A DNA stretch of 64,000 nucleotides from Desmodesmus armatus (lineage: Eukaryota > Chlorophyta > Chlorophyceae > Sphaeropleales > Scenedesmaceae): positions 1 to 64,000 of the forward strand of contig VIIQ02000254.1 in assembly GCA_007449985.2 (NCBI GenBank), written 5' to 3'. The translations under genes were made by a program, and so were the position numbers. The notes below the pieces were generated by a model, which was given only the letters and a program-made list of their open reading frames with translations, had not been told where the DNA came from and ran no database searches. Positions 10,356-21,876 of the stretch are shown piece by piece. Numbering within the stretch: position 1 is the stretch's first letter; every line of letters begins with the position of its first letter.

Positions 10356-11827
10356 CGTCAACATGCACCCCAATTGAGTCACGGAGCGGCGCATAGCGGT
10401 GGGTTGGTGTCGGCGGATGCCGCGTAACGGTGCGCAGCGGTGGTCCGCAAAAAAATTTGGTTTGCTCTAACCAAAAAACAAATCAAAAACAAAAATAGTG
10501 TCTTCAAGCGTACCAACATGCACCCCAACTGAGTCACAGAGCGGCGCATAGCGGTGGGTTGGTGTCGGCGGATGCCGCGTGACGGTGCGCAGCGGTGGTG
10601 GTCCGCAAAAAATCATCTGGTTGGCTCTAATCAAAAACAAAAAATAGTGTCTTCAAGAGTACCAACATGCACCCCAACTGAGTCCCAAAAGGGTGCGTAG
10701 TGGTAGGTTGGTGTCGGCGGATGCCGCGTTGTGATGGTGCCCAGCGGTGGTGGTCCGCAAAAAAACATTGGTTGGCTCCGGTGAAAGACAAAAATAGTGT
10801 CTTCAAGCGTACCAACATGCACCCCAATTGAGTCACGGAGCGGCGCATAGCAGTGGGTTGGTGTCGGCAGATGCCGCGTGATGGTGCGCAGCGGTGGTGG
10901 TCCGCAAAAAATCATCTGGTTGGCTCTAATCAAAAACAAAAGTAGTGTCTTCAAGCATACCAACATGCACCCCAACTGAGTCCCAAAAGGGCGCTTAGTG
11001 GTGGGTTGATGTCGGCGGATGCCGCGTTGTGATGGTGCCCAGCGGTGGTGGTCCGCAAAAAAACATTGGTTGGCTCTGGTGAAATACAAAAATAGTGTCT
11101 TCAAGCGTACCAACATGCACCCCAATTGAGTCACGGAGCGGCGCATAGCGGTGGGTTGGTGTCAGCGGATGCCGCGTAACGGTGCGCAGCGGTGGTCCGC
11201 AAAAATCATCATGTTGGCTCTAGTCAAAAACAAAAACAGTGTCTTCAAGAGTACCAACATGCACCCCAAATAAGTCCCAAAGGCGCGCGTAGCGGTGGGT
11301 TGGTGTCGGCGGATGCCGCGTAACGGTGCGCAACGTGGGTGGTCCGCAAAAAATCATTGGTTGGATGTAGTGAAAGACAACAATAGTGTCTTCAAGCGTA
11401 CCAACATGCACCCCAATTGAATCACGGAGCTGTGCGGAGTGGTGGGTTGGTGTCGGCGGATGCCGCATGATGGTGCCCAGCGGTGGTGGTCCACAAAAAA
11501 ACCTGGTTTGCTCTAATCAAAAACAAAAGTAGTGTCTTCAAGCGTACCAACATGCACCCCAATTGAGTCATGGAGCGGCGCATAGCGGTGGGTTGGTGTC
11601 GGCGGATGCCGCGTGACGGTGCGCAGCGGTGGTGGTCCGCAAAAATCATCCTGTTGGCTCTAATCAAAAACAAAAGTAGTGTCTTCAAGCATACCAACAT
11701 GCACCCCAACTGAGTCCCAAAAGGGCGCGTAGTGGTGGGTTGGTGTCGGCGGATGCCGCGTTGTGATGGTGCCCAGCGGTGGTGGTCCGCAAAAAACATT
11801 GGTTGGCTCCGGTGAAAGACAAAAATA
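10356..11827 (+). repeat. ~148-bp satellite, block 1
   Basis: About ten head-to-tail monomers. The marker gtgtcttcaag recurs at roughly 10498, 10648, 10798, 10946, 11096, 11240, 11389, 11534 and 11679, a period of 144-150 bp. A monomer contains an A-rich part (caaaaacaaaa), a variable caccccaa(t/c)tgagtc segment, a GC-rich middle (ggtgggttggtgtcggcggatgccgcgt) and ggtggtccgcaaaaaa. Long minus-strand ORFs across it exist only because the monomer lacks stops in two frames. Confidence 0.9.
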
Positions 11828-12289
11828 TTAGCCCTGCATATTGGAGAGGTGTGCAGGTGTGGTGGTGCACCACGCCGGGGGTCTTTGGGCCCTCTGCGCG
11901 CTGGCTTTTGTCGAGTACAGCGGCCAGCCCTGTGCTGTGTGGCCGGCGCTTGTTTGTTTTAGGGTGTTTCTTCCGCCCCTCTGTGGGGGGGGGCTGGCTC
12001 TGCACACCGGTGAGGTGTGTGAGTGTGGTGACGCATCGGTGGTGCTTTCTCTCGGCTCTGTGCTGACTCGCTTGCGTTAGTGTTGCTCGCATGCTTTGTC
12101 CCTTTGCCGTTGCTTTTCTCTAGTCATTTTGCGGGTGCATGGTCGGGTCCTGGTGTCTGCTTTTTGGCAGGCTGCACTGCGACGTGCCGCCCGTGAGACC
12201 ATGTGGTGGGGGTGTCGGCTTGCGCCTTCACCGGGTGGTGCCTGCCAGGTTGCGCCATCCTCTTGCCTGAGCTTTGAGGGGTGGCTTCT
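11828..12289 (+). mobile_element. L1-A 3' tail, left half (split by a nested L1-A)
   Basis: The sequence starts inside the L1-A 3' UTR (ccctgcatattggagaggtgtgcagg) and runs to ggggtggcttct. Its missing end (gcttctgttgcttgac...ctcactcc plus A10) is found at 19171-19221. The two halves flank the L1-A copy 12290-19170, with gcttct duplicated at 12284-12289 and 19171-19176. The reconstructed tail is flanked by agacaaaaata on both sides (11818-11828 and 19221-19231), as expected for TPRT into the satellite. Confidence 0.75.
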
Positions 12290-13069
12290 TTTTTTTGTGG
12301 AGTGAGCAAGTTACAAGATCGAAGTCAAGCAACAGAAGCCACCCCTCAAAGCTCAGGCAAGAGGATGGCGCAACCTGGCAGGCACCACCCAGTGAGGGCG
12401 CAAGCCGACACCCCCACCACATGGTCTCACGGGCGGCACGTCGCAGTGCAGCCTGCCAAAAAGCAGACACCAGGACCCGACCATGCACCCGCAAAATGAC
12501 TAGAGAAAAGCAACGGCAAAGGGACAAAGCATGCGAGCAACACTAACGCAAGCGAGTCAGCACAGAGCCGAGAGAAAGCACCACCGATGCGTCACCACAC
12601 TCACACACCTCACCGGTGTGCAGAGCCAGCCCCCCCACAGAGGGGCTGAAGAAACACCCTAAAACAAACAAGCGGCGGCCACACATCACATGGCTGGCCG
12701 TTGTACTAGACAAAAGCCAGCGCGCAGAGGGCCCAAAGACCCCCGGCGTGGTGCACCACCACACCTGCACACCTCTCCAATATGCAGGGCTAAATCCGCC
12801 CCACACCTAAGCCAACAAAACACTAACATTGTTTCCCCAGTGCCAACCAAGCAAGGCACCAGAGCGGCCAGCCGCCCCCAGAAGAGCAACCCAAACGCTT
12901 ACACCATGTGTGATGCGCACACACTCCAGAGGCACAACAATAACTATGATACAGAGTAAAGCACACACGTAGCCAAGACCCGAGAAGCACAACAAACCCC
13001 ACACAGAAAAGGCTCTCCCGTTTCCAAACCCCGCCCGAACACCCCAGCCCCCGTATGACCACCCTCCCT

Positions 13070-16000
13070 CTAGAACGCAAGGCGGGGGCCCATGCCTGCC
13101 GCCACTGTGTACAACACCCCTGCTGTTGCCACTTAGCATCAAACCGCTCTGGCGACAGGACGGGGTTGCGGCCCCGTAGCCAGGACAGAGGCACCCCAGA
13201 GTTGAGGCGGATGTCCCCCTGAGACCTAAGCCAGTCCTGTGAGAGCTGCTGCTGCAATGCTGCCCTGAACCTGTGGATGACTGCAACACTGCTGTACGGC
13301 CGGCCCTCGCTGGCACACCGAACCACCCAGAAGGACTCCAGCAGTAGCAGCCGCAGGTATGTCCAAAGCTGCTGCAGCGCTGGTGGAGGCTTCCACACTG
13401 TGCTGTCATCCAACAGCAGGATGCGAACGCTACTGAAGTCCACTGCTGCTCCCGGCTGCACCCTCTGCCACACACCTGCAAACCAAGCCCACACAGCCAC
13501 GGCGACAGGGCACTGCACAAAGAGGTGAGACAGAGACTCGAGCTGATAGTTGTCTGGAGTCGGCAACTGCTGCTGCTGGGTCCCAACCTGCTGCTGTGAC
13601 TGCGACTGCTGCTGGTGTTGCTGTGCTCCATCGTTCGCAGCCTGGCCCGGCTGCGGCTGCGGCTGCTGTTGCGGCTGCCCATCCCCAACCTGCCCTGCTG
13701 CTGCTGCTGCTGCTGCTGTTGCAGCAGCAGCTGTGATCCCCCATTCCCGCCCTGCCCCTGTTGCTGTTGCGGCTGAGACTGCAGTGCTCCTGCCTGGCCC
13801 GGCTGCTGCTGCTGCTGCTGGGGCCCCAGCCGGCACTGCTGCTGCGGACAGCAGCATTGCAGCAGCTCCTGCATGTTTGTGGCAGCATATACCCTGCTAT
13901 CCCCCACCCTGACGGCGGCATGAAGCATCTGCCAGCCAAACACCCGCAGCGGCCGTGGCAGGCGCTTGTCAGCGGCCCGACGGTACGCTTTGCCCCACGC
14001 TGAGTCGGCCGCTGTAGCAGGCTGCAAGCCCCTGGCCAAGGGGTCCTCCATATCATCCACGGCTGGGGTGGCTACATGCTGTAGGTCCTGCTGTTGTCGC
14101 CAAGCTGTTGGCTGTGACCCTGCTGCTGTAGCAGTCCTCTCTGCAACCCTCTGCAAGACATGCTGTCGGTCTGGGCTGTCGTGCATCCACGTAGTATCAT
14201 ATGCTGCCATCTGGTCAGCAGTTGTGATGCGGTGGCGGCCGCTGCTGCTGCTGCTGTTACCTGTGCTGAAGCCACTCTGCAGCATCTCTGCAAAGCTGCG
14301 CTTGTGCTTCGCTTCCAGCTGTTGCAAACCTGTGCTGGGCGCCAGGTTGCCTTCGCTGTCTCGCCACAGCCGAGGTCGCACCCCCCTGTCCAGGACCCAC
14401 CCAGGCTGCGACCTGCACTTGAGCTGCACCAGCCTGCGTGTGACGTCCCTAACTGAATACTGCACAACCCCCGTGTCCGGCCCAAAGCCCCACACATTGG
14501 GGTCGACCTGGACCTCAGGCCACCGCCCCACCAGGTAGTAGGCCTCAAGGGGCTCCCGCTGTGTGGCCTCTGACTGCTGGTGCTGCCTGTGCTGCCCGCG
14601 TGGGCCGCCCAGTGGAGCGAACACCACGCAACAAGGAGCGAACACCTCACCCTGCGGCACGTCAGGCGCTGTGTTGAGGCAGCGGAGGCTGCCATCTGGC
14701 TGCACCTGATACCACTGCTCCCGGTCCTCCATCCCCTGCCACACCCACCTGTCCCCTGAGTCCACTTCCCACTGTGACTGCTGCTGCAGCGGCGGCTGCC
14801 GCTGCTGCTGCTGCTGCTGATCTGCAGGCGGCTGGAGAGCCTGCTGCCATGCCGTTGGCAGCACGAGGCCATCCACCGCTGGCTGAAAGGACAAGCCTCG
14901 CTCTGCCACCTGCCCAAGAGTTGCGTCTGCCGAGCGAGGCTGCACACTGCTGGGCAGGTCGCGGGCAGAGCTGAACAGCACACCTGTGACGGCGCTGGCC
15001 ACGCTGTGATTCCCCACTACTGGCTCTAGTTTGATCTGATCCAGCGTCATGTCGCCGTGGGCGACGCGCCTGTGCAGCCCCAGCGACTGGAGCGCAGCGA
15101 CGTGCGCTGCGTGCCTTGGGTTGAGGCGCCGCCGCATTGCTGCTGCTCCCTGCCCCGAGGAGTGCTGCTGTAGCAACACCCGCACCCCTGCACGCTCCAA
15201 GTTGGCCCGCATGAACTGCTTCCATGCTTGCTTGTGGGGGTGCAGCAGTGCTGCCATCACCTCCCCCTGCATGGCTGTCACATGTGCCTGCACATCCACG
15301 CTGGCTATGCCCCCCTGCTTGGCCTGCAGGCTGGCCACCTGCTGAGGTGGGCGCCATCGCAGCTGCCTGTTGTCTGTGTTGCGGATGCACCCCAGCCCCA
15401 GGATAAAGGCTGAGATGCGGCGCTGGATGAGGCGCATGATGCGCTCAGGTATGGGCACAAACTGCGCATGGTACACCAAACAGGAGGCCAACACCTGCCT
15501 GGCTACCTCACACCTGCCCAGCAGTGAGAGGTCATACCTGCTCCAATTGCGTGCCCTGTGCCCAATGCTGCGCAGCCGCTGCTCAAAAAGCTGGTCTGCA
15601 AAGCGTGTCGCACCCTCGACAGACAACAGTATGCCCAGGTGCCTGATGGGGGCATCCCGCGTGTTCACAAACACTATCCCCGTCGCTGCATCTAAACCCT
15701 GCGTGCTGCTGTGAGGTCCCAGCCCCATACCCTGGCTCTTATCTACGTTGAGCTTTGCTGCGCTGGCTGCACAGAACGGCTCCACGGCCTGCTGCAGCAA
15801 GGTGCCCACGTCCGCCGGTGAGGCCGCATGCAGGGTGGTGTCGTCTGCGTGCTGGTGGCAGCAGGGGGCGGTGCCCTGGTCGCCCGGCATGTCGATGCTG
15901 GTGATCCTACCCTCCCGCTGTAGCTGTCTGCACCTGGCTGCTAGCGGCTGCGCTGCTATGACGTATAGCAGCGGGCTGAGAGGGCTGCCCTGTGCACAGC

Positions 16001-18151
16001 CGGAGGGGATGTCGAAGGCCCTGCTGCTGTGACCGCCGTTGAAGATGATCTGACCCATGGTGCCCTCCAGCAGCAAGCGCACCCAGCGCCTGCTGCTCTC
16101 AGGGAACTGCATGGCCTCCATGCAGCGCAGCAACCACCCCCTGTTGAGGCGGTCATACGCCTTCTCGAAGTCCAAAAAGACAATGCAGCCCGGCCGCTGC
16201 ACCTCCTGGAGGAAGTCAATTTCCTCCAGGTGGTGCAGCACATTGTCTGCAATGTCCCGCCCTGGGACGAAGGCGGTCTGTGTGGGGTCTATGACGCTGG
16301 CACAGGCTGGACCCAACCTGTGCACCAGCACCTTGGCCACGATCTTGAGATCGTAGTTGAGGAGGGTGATGGGCCTGTAGCTGGCTGGGTCTGCCCTGGG
16401 CTTGCCACCCCCCTTGTAGATGAGGGTGATCAGGCCCAGCCGCTGCGTCTCCGACAGTCCAAGCTCCGGCTGCTGGAAGCTGAAGTTGAAGGCTGCTACG
16501 AGGTGGTCCCCTACCACCTCCCACAGGGCAGTATAGAACTCATAGGTGAGTCCGTCACTGCCTGGAGCCTTACCCCGTGGCAGGCTGGCCAGAGCTGCGT
16601 GCGCCTCCTGCCCTGTCAGGGTGCCCTCCTCCCCTTCCCCACTGCACTGCTGCTGCTGCTGCTCGTCTAGTTTCCTATCAATGGCTGCCAGCAGGAGGTC
16701 CTGCTGCTGCCGATCCGTGGGGTGGCATGAGAACAAGCCACCCTTGGCGGGATCGTAGAAGTCTGCCAGCAGCTCCCCCACTGCTGCTATCCCATCCCTT
16801 CCCTGCGCTGCTACTGTCACCCCGTCAGGCCGCTGCACCTCAGCTATTGCTTGAGGCTCCTGGGCAGCCCTGCCCCCCTGGTGGAACAAGAAGGTGGATT
16901 GCTCACCGTAAACCTCCCAGAGCGGCTCTGTGGCGGCTGCTTCCTGCTCCAGCTGAGCAGCCTCGAAGGCGGTGAAGGCCTTCTCTGCGGCTAACTGGTC
17001 CCGCACCCCCTGAGCATCCTCCATTTCGCGGCTGATGCTGCGTGCTGCAGCGATCTGCAGCAGGAGACGCTTGCGCTCCTGATTCTGTTGCCTGTTCAGC
17101 TGCTGCTCAAGCCGCTGGCAGAGACTCTGAGCCAGCTGCTTGATCTGCTCCCATTCCGCTGCTGGGTCAAGACGCGGGCTGCGCTGTTCCAATGCTGCTA
17201 TTGCGTCCTGCAGCTGGCGGCGGTACGGTTCCCTGAAAGCCTCCACCCCCAGCATGTGGATGGGGAAGCGCCACCGCCCCTTGCCTTGCTCGGGGGTCCC
17301 AGGCGGCTGCAGGTAAGCCAGCACTGGGCGGTGATCGCTGGGGAACAGCCTGTGCTGCTGTGTGCGCTGCAGCCATCCAGCATGGATCATGTCGTCGGAG
17401 AGGAAGACATAATCGATGCGGCCCCCAGAGATAGGGCCCAGCACCTCCTGTCCTGCGCTGTCAGTGCTGCCGGCATGCTGCGTGTAGTGGGTTGGCTGCA
17501 GCTGGTGAGGGTGCTGCAGCAACCATGCATCCTGAAGGCCCCCCACGAAGTTGGCTGTCCGCAGCTCCGCCCCGCCTACCATGCGACTGGATGCTGCCGG
17601 CTGCTGCTGTGCAGCTGGCAGCACATCTGCTGAGCGCATGACGCAGTTGAAGTCGCCCCCGACTATCTGCCCCTGCTGTGTTCCCGACGAAACTGCATCT
17701 ACATACTCCCCCAGAAAGAATTCGGCCCTGTCCTGGGCGTGCATGGGGCGTACACTGCCGTTGCTGCCAGCGTGTTACCCCATGGTGTCTGCCAAGACAC
17801 CTTCAGCACCCTGCCCGACGGCCCCTGGTGCTCTATAACTGGGTCTGCTGCTTCTCCCACAACCCGCTGTGAAAGCAGCACGCCCACTCCCCCCGCTGCC
17901 CTGCCTCCCTACTGCTGCTGGTGGCACCAGAACCCCTGGCCCCGCCAAGGTCTGCCTGGCCCTGCCCCCTGCTGTACCCACTGCTGTGCCTGCGTGTCGC
18001 TGGTGCAGTGAGTTTCCGACAGCAGGGCGATGTCAACCCGCTGTTTGTGCAGCCAAGTAAAGACCTTGCGCCGCTTCGTGCTGGCGTTGAGGCCGTTGAC
18101 GTTGACTGCTGCCACCCTGAGGGGGCGGCCCGGCGGTGCTGACTGCACCAT
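13070..18151 (-). pseudogene. L1-A ORF2: APE endonuclease, reverse transcriptase, zf-RVT
   Basis: The N-terminus (18151-17909) has VNVNGLN and DIALLSETH, the start of an exonuclease-endonuclease-phosphatase fold. Two frameshifts near 17910 and 17745 follow. The main frame then runs from 17744: GGDFN at residues 29-33, SDHRP at 136-140, RT motifs FLDFEKAYD 523-531, SGCAQGSPLSP 581-591 and HADD 632-635 (His replaces the usual Tyr/Phe). The C-terminus has a reverse-transcriptase zinc-knuckle pattern (CCPQQQC ... LSHLFVQCP) interrupted by a long poly-Gln insert. Frame is lost in that CAG tract (~13700) and again near 13115, shortly before the natural stop RLAF at 13070. ORF2 copies element RNA at a nicked target in the nucleus. 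Confidence 0.8.
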
Positions 18152-18876
18152 CTACTGCTGCCCCCGGGCGCGCGCCCCGGCACGCTGAGGGGGGTGTGCA
18201 GCCGCCGGTGTGAGCGGCGGGGTGCCAGCTTGGCTGGCATGCTGTGTCCTACCATTTCCCTCCCGGCCCTGCTGCTGGCCCCGCGGCGTGTTGTTGGGCT
18301 GCTGGCCGGGGCCATACAGCGTGGCATATCCAGGTGTCATCTGTCCTGCTGTGGTGCGCGGCGTCCGCCTGAGTGGCGGCGATTGCTGCTGCTGCTGCTG
18401 CTGCTGCTGTCGCTGCTGCTGTCGCCTGCCCCCTCGCTGACGTGTCCGCCGTGGGCTGTGCTGGCTGGTGTGCTGCTGCTGCTGTTGCTGGGCTGGTGTG
18501 CCACCACTAGGGCTGCTGCTGCGTCCTCGTCCGACGCCTCTGCCCCGCTGTCGCTGCCGTACTCAAGGCGCCTGATGCCCAGCTCCTCCCTAAGCCAGTC
18601 ACACACCTCGTCTTCTGAGGGGCCCTCCCGCTGCAGAGCGCTAAACCCTGCAGAAAGCCTGCTGCAGCTGCTGCTTGCGCTCGCTGGGCAGGTCGCTGGC
18701 GTCGCCGGCTGCATCATCTGTTACCAGCCGTTCTGCTATCTCCAGCATGTCAGCCACCTGCAGCAGCACCCCCTGCTGCTGGCTGGGCTGCATGTCAAAG
18801 GGGTTCTCCGGCAGGTCTGCGCCCGACTCGGACTGGGAGTCCACCTACATGTCGCTGGCGGCCCCCTCATCTGGCC

Positions 18877-18930
<54 letters not shown>

Positions 18931-19165
18931 GCTGCTGCTGTGATGCTGTTGCTGCTGCTGCTGCGTGGGTGACTGCTGTAGGTCTGCAGGATGGGGCTGT
19001 GGCCGGGGCTGCTGATGCCACCATCGTTGTTGGTGCTGGGGCTGCTGGCCTTGCTGCTGTTGCTGGTGGCGCTGTTGCTGTTGCTGCTGGCCATGCTGCT
19101 GCTGCTGCTGCTGCTGTGAGGGGGGACTTGCTGTCGCTATGTCCCCCTCCCCGAATATGCTGTCT
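18152..19165 (-). pseudogene. L1-A ORF1 region
   Basis: This is the 5' part of L1-A, broken into three frames: a poly-Gln/His segment (18860-19160), an acidic helix-rich segment (NPFDMQPSQQQGVLLQVADMLE at 18780-18840; EDEVCDWLREELGIRRLEYGSDSG near 18540-18610) and a Ser/Gly/Arg-rich end (ARGQQ) with a TAG at 18152-18154. That TAG is followed immediately, in the same frame, by the ATG of ORF2. The product of such ORF1s usually binds RNA; no RRM or zinc knuckle is visible here. CAG-repeat slippage explains the frame losses. Confidence 0.55.
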
Positions 19166-19170
19166 AAGTT

Positions 19171-19221
19171 GCTTCTGTTGCTTGACTTCGCTCTTGTAAC
19201 TTGCTCACTCCAAAAAAAAAA
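19171..19221 (+). mobile_element. L1-A 3' tail, right half with poly(A)
   Basis: It continues the tail that begins at 11828: gcttctgttgcttgacttcgctc..., ending in ctcactcc plus about ten A. Satellite resumes immediately (gacaaaaatagtg). Confidence 0.75.
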
Positions 19222-20808
19222 GACAAAAATAGTGTCTTCAAGCGTACCAACATGCACCCCAATTGAGTCACGGAGCGGCGCATAGCGGTGGGTTGGTGTC
19301 GGCGGATGCCGCGTGATGGTGCGCAGCGGTGGTGGTCCGCAAAAATCATCCTGTTTTCTCTAGTCAAAAACAAAAGTAGTGTCTTCAAGCGTACCAACAT
19401 GCACCCCAACTGAGTCCCAAAAGGGTGCGTAGTGGTAGGTTGGTGTCGGCGGATGCCGCGTTGTGATGGTGCCCAGCGGTGGTGTTCCGCAAAAAGTCAT
19501 CTGGTTGGCTCCGGTGAAAGACAAAAATAGTGTCTTCAAGCGTACCAACATGCACCCCAATTGAGTCACGGAGCTGTGCGGAGTGGTGGGTTGGAGTCGG
19601 CGGATGCCGCGTGATGGTGCGCAGCGGTGGTGGTCCGCAAAAAATCATCTGGTTGGCTCTTATCAAAAACAAAAGTAGTGTCTTCAAGCATACCAACATG
19701 CACCCCAACTGAGTCCCAAAAAGGCGCGTAGTGGTGGGTTGGTGTCGGCGGATGTCGCGTTGTGATGGTGCCCAGCGGTGGTGGTCCGCAAAAAAACATT
19801 GGTTGGCTCCGGTGAAAGACAAAAATAGTGTCTTCAAGCGTACCAACATGCACCCCAATTGAGTCACAAAGCGGCGCATAGCGGTGGGTTGGTGTCAACG
19901 GATGCCGCGTAACGGTGCGCAGAAAAAAAATAACGGTGCGCAGCGGTGGTGGTCCGCAAAAATCATCCTGTTGGCTCTAGTCAAAAACAAAAATAGTGTC
20001 TTTAAGAGTACCAACATGCACCCCAAATGAGTCCCAAAGGCGCGCGTAGCGGTGGGTTGGTGTCGGCGGATGCCGCGTAACGGTGCGCAACGGTGGCGGT
20101 CCGCAAAAAATGAGCGGAGTCCCAAAACGGCGCGTATTGGTAGGTTGGTGTCGGCGGATGCCGCGTTGTGATGGTGCCCAGCGGTGGTGGTCCGCAAAAA
20201 AACCTTTGGTTGGCTCCGGTGAAAGACAAAAATAGTGTCTTCAAGCGTACCAACATGCACCCCAATTGAGTCACGGAGCGGCGCATAGCGGTGGGTTGGT
20301 GTCGGCGGATGCCGCGTGATGGTGCGCAGCGGTGGTGGTCCGCAAAAAATCATCTGGTTGGCTCTAATCAAAAACAAAAGTAGTGTCTTCAAGCGTACCA
20401 ATATGCACCCCAATTGAGTCCCAAAAGGGTGCGTAGTGGTAGGTTGGTGTCGGCGGATGCCGCGTTGTGATGGTGCCCAGCGGTGGTGGTCCGCAAAAAG
20501 TCATCTGGTTGGCTCCGGTGAAAGACAAAAATAGTGCCTTCAAGCGTACCAACATGCACCCCAATTGAGTCACGGAGCTGTGCGGAGTGGTGGGTTGGAG
20601 TCGGCGGATGCCGCGTGATGGTGCGCAGCGGTGGTGGTCCGCAAAAAATCATCTGGTTGGCTCTTATCAAAAACAAAAGGAGTGTCTTCAAGCATACCAA
20701 CATGCACCCCAACTGAGTCCCAAAAAGGCGCGTAGTGGTGGGTTGGTGTCGGCGGATGTCGCGTTGTGATGGTGCCCAGCGGTGGTGGTCCGCAAAAAAA
20801 ACATTGGT
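19222..20808 (+). repeat. ~148-bp satellite, block 2
   Basis: About eleven monomers of the same satellite as block 1. One monomer carries a 13-bp duplication (taacggtgcgcag) around an A8 run at 19910-19943. A shortened monomer lies near 20105. The block is interrupted at 20809 inside aaacattggtt by an L1-A insertion, and the same satellite position resumes at 36276. Confidence 0.9.
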
Positions 20809-21836
20809 TCTCATGCCACCCCACGGATCGGCAGCAGCAGGACCTCCTGCTGGCAGCCATTGATAGGAAACTAGACGAGCAGCAGCAGCAGCAGTGCAGT
20901 GGGGAAGGGGAGGAGGGCACCCTGACAGGGCAGGAGGCGCACGCAGCTCTGGCCAGCCTGCCCCGGGGTAAGGCTCCAGGCAGTGACGGACTCACCTATG
21001 AGTTCTATACTGCCCTGTGGGAGGTGGTAGGGGACCACCTCGTAGCAGCCTTCAACTTCAGCTTCCAGCAGCCGGAGCTTAGACTGTCAGAGACGCAGCG
21101 GCTGGGCCTGATCACCCTCATCTACAAGGGGGGTGGCAAGCCCAGGGCAGACCCAGCCAGCTACAGGCCCATCACCCTCCTCAACTGCGACCTCAAGATC
21201 GTGGCCAAGGTGCTGGTGCACAGGTTGGGGCCAGGCTGTGCCAGCGTCATAGACCCCACACAGACCGCCTTCGTCCCAGGGCGGGACATTGCAGACAATG
21301 TGCTGCACCACCTGGAGGAAATTGACTTCCTCCAGGAGGTGCAGCGGCCGGGCTGCATTGTCTTTTTGGACTTTGAAAAGGCCTATGACCGCCTCAACAG
21401 GGGGTGGTTGCTGCGCTGCATGGAGGCCATGCAGTTCCCTGAGAGCAGCAGGTGCTGGGTGCGCCTGCTGCTGGAGGGCACCATGGGTCAGATCATCTTC
21501 AACGGCGGTCACAGCAGCAGGGCCTTCGACATCCCCTCCGGCTGCGCACAGGGCAGCCCTCTCAGCCCGCTGCTATATGTCATAGCAGCGCAGCCGCTAG
21601 CAGCCAGGTGCAGACAGCTACAGCGGGAGGGTGGGATCACCAGCATCGACATGCCGGGCGACCAGGGCCCCGCTCCCTGCTGCCACCAGCACGCAGATGA
21701 CACCACCCTGCATGCGGCCTCACCGGCGGACGTGGGCACCCTGCTGCAGCAGGCCGTGGAGCCGTTCTGTGCAGCCAGCGCAGCAAAGCTCAACGTAGAC
21801 AAGAGCCAGGGTATGGGGCTGGGACCTCACAGCAGC

Positions 21837-21839
<3 letters not shown>
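20809..21839 (+). pseudogene. L1-A copy 2, 5' part (reverse transcriptase)
   Basis: A plus-strand, 5'-truncated L1-A beginning at the codons FSCHPTDRQQQD. It encodes the RT domain: GLITLIYKGGGKPR, SYRPITLL, FLDFEKAYD, SGCAQGSPLSP, QHADDTTLH. The frame is open to LNVDKSQGMGLGPHSS, where it is cut by the 11.2-kb Dualen-type element. Its continuation is at 33068. The left junction is in satellite aaaaaacattggtt, which is repeated after the poly(A) at 36275, so this is a normal TPRT insertion. Confidence 0.85.

Positions 21840-21872
<33 letters not shown>
21840..21872 (-). repeat. (TC)n microsatellite tail of Dualen copy 1
   Basis: (GA)n on the plus strand, i.e. (TC)n at the element's 3' end. 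It directly follows the terminal hairpin. Microsatellite tails rather than poly(A) are usual for several LINE clades. The second Dualen copy ends in (TTAC)n instead. Confidence 0.8.

Positions 21873-21873
<1 letters not shown>

Positions 21874-21876
<3 letters not shown>

Larger units (their letters stand above)
12290..19170 (-). mobile_element. L1-like LINE, family L1-A, near full length
   Basis: A ~6.9-kb minus-strand non-LTR retrotransposon. From its 5' end (right) it carries an ORF1 region, an APE-type endonuclease, a reverse transcriptase, a C-terminal zinc-knuckle region, a ~780-bp 3' UTR and a poly(A) tail (T-run 12289-12296). There is no RNase H. It lies inside an older L1-A tail in the opposite orientation. 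This explains why the same ~40-bp motif (gttgcttgacttcgctcttgtaacttgctcactcc) appears at both ends in inverted orientation. Several frameshifts mean this copy is no longer active. Confidence 0.85.

Noticed and set aside
13961..14540. Plus-strand ORFs opposite the L1-A ORF2 (e.g. 190 codons)
   Set aside because: Antisense shadows of the GC-rich L1 coding strand; no independent features.
12298..19211. DNA transposon with ~40-bp terminal inverted repeats
   Set aside because: The inverted motifs are the 3' end of the nested L1-A and that of the older tail it entered. Poly(A) runs and the gcttct duplication explain the structure.
20808..21875. RT ORF ending in an Arg-Glu repeat
   Set aside because: The (GA)n is the microsatellite tail of the inserted Dualen element, not part of the L1 protein.
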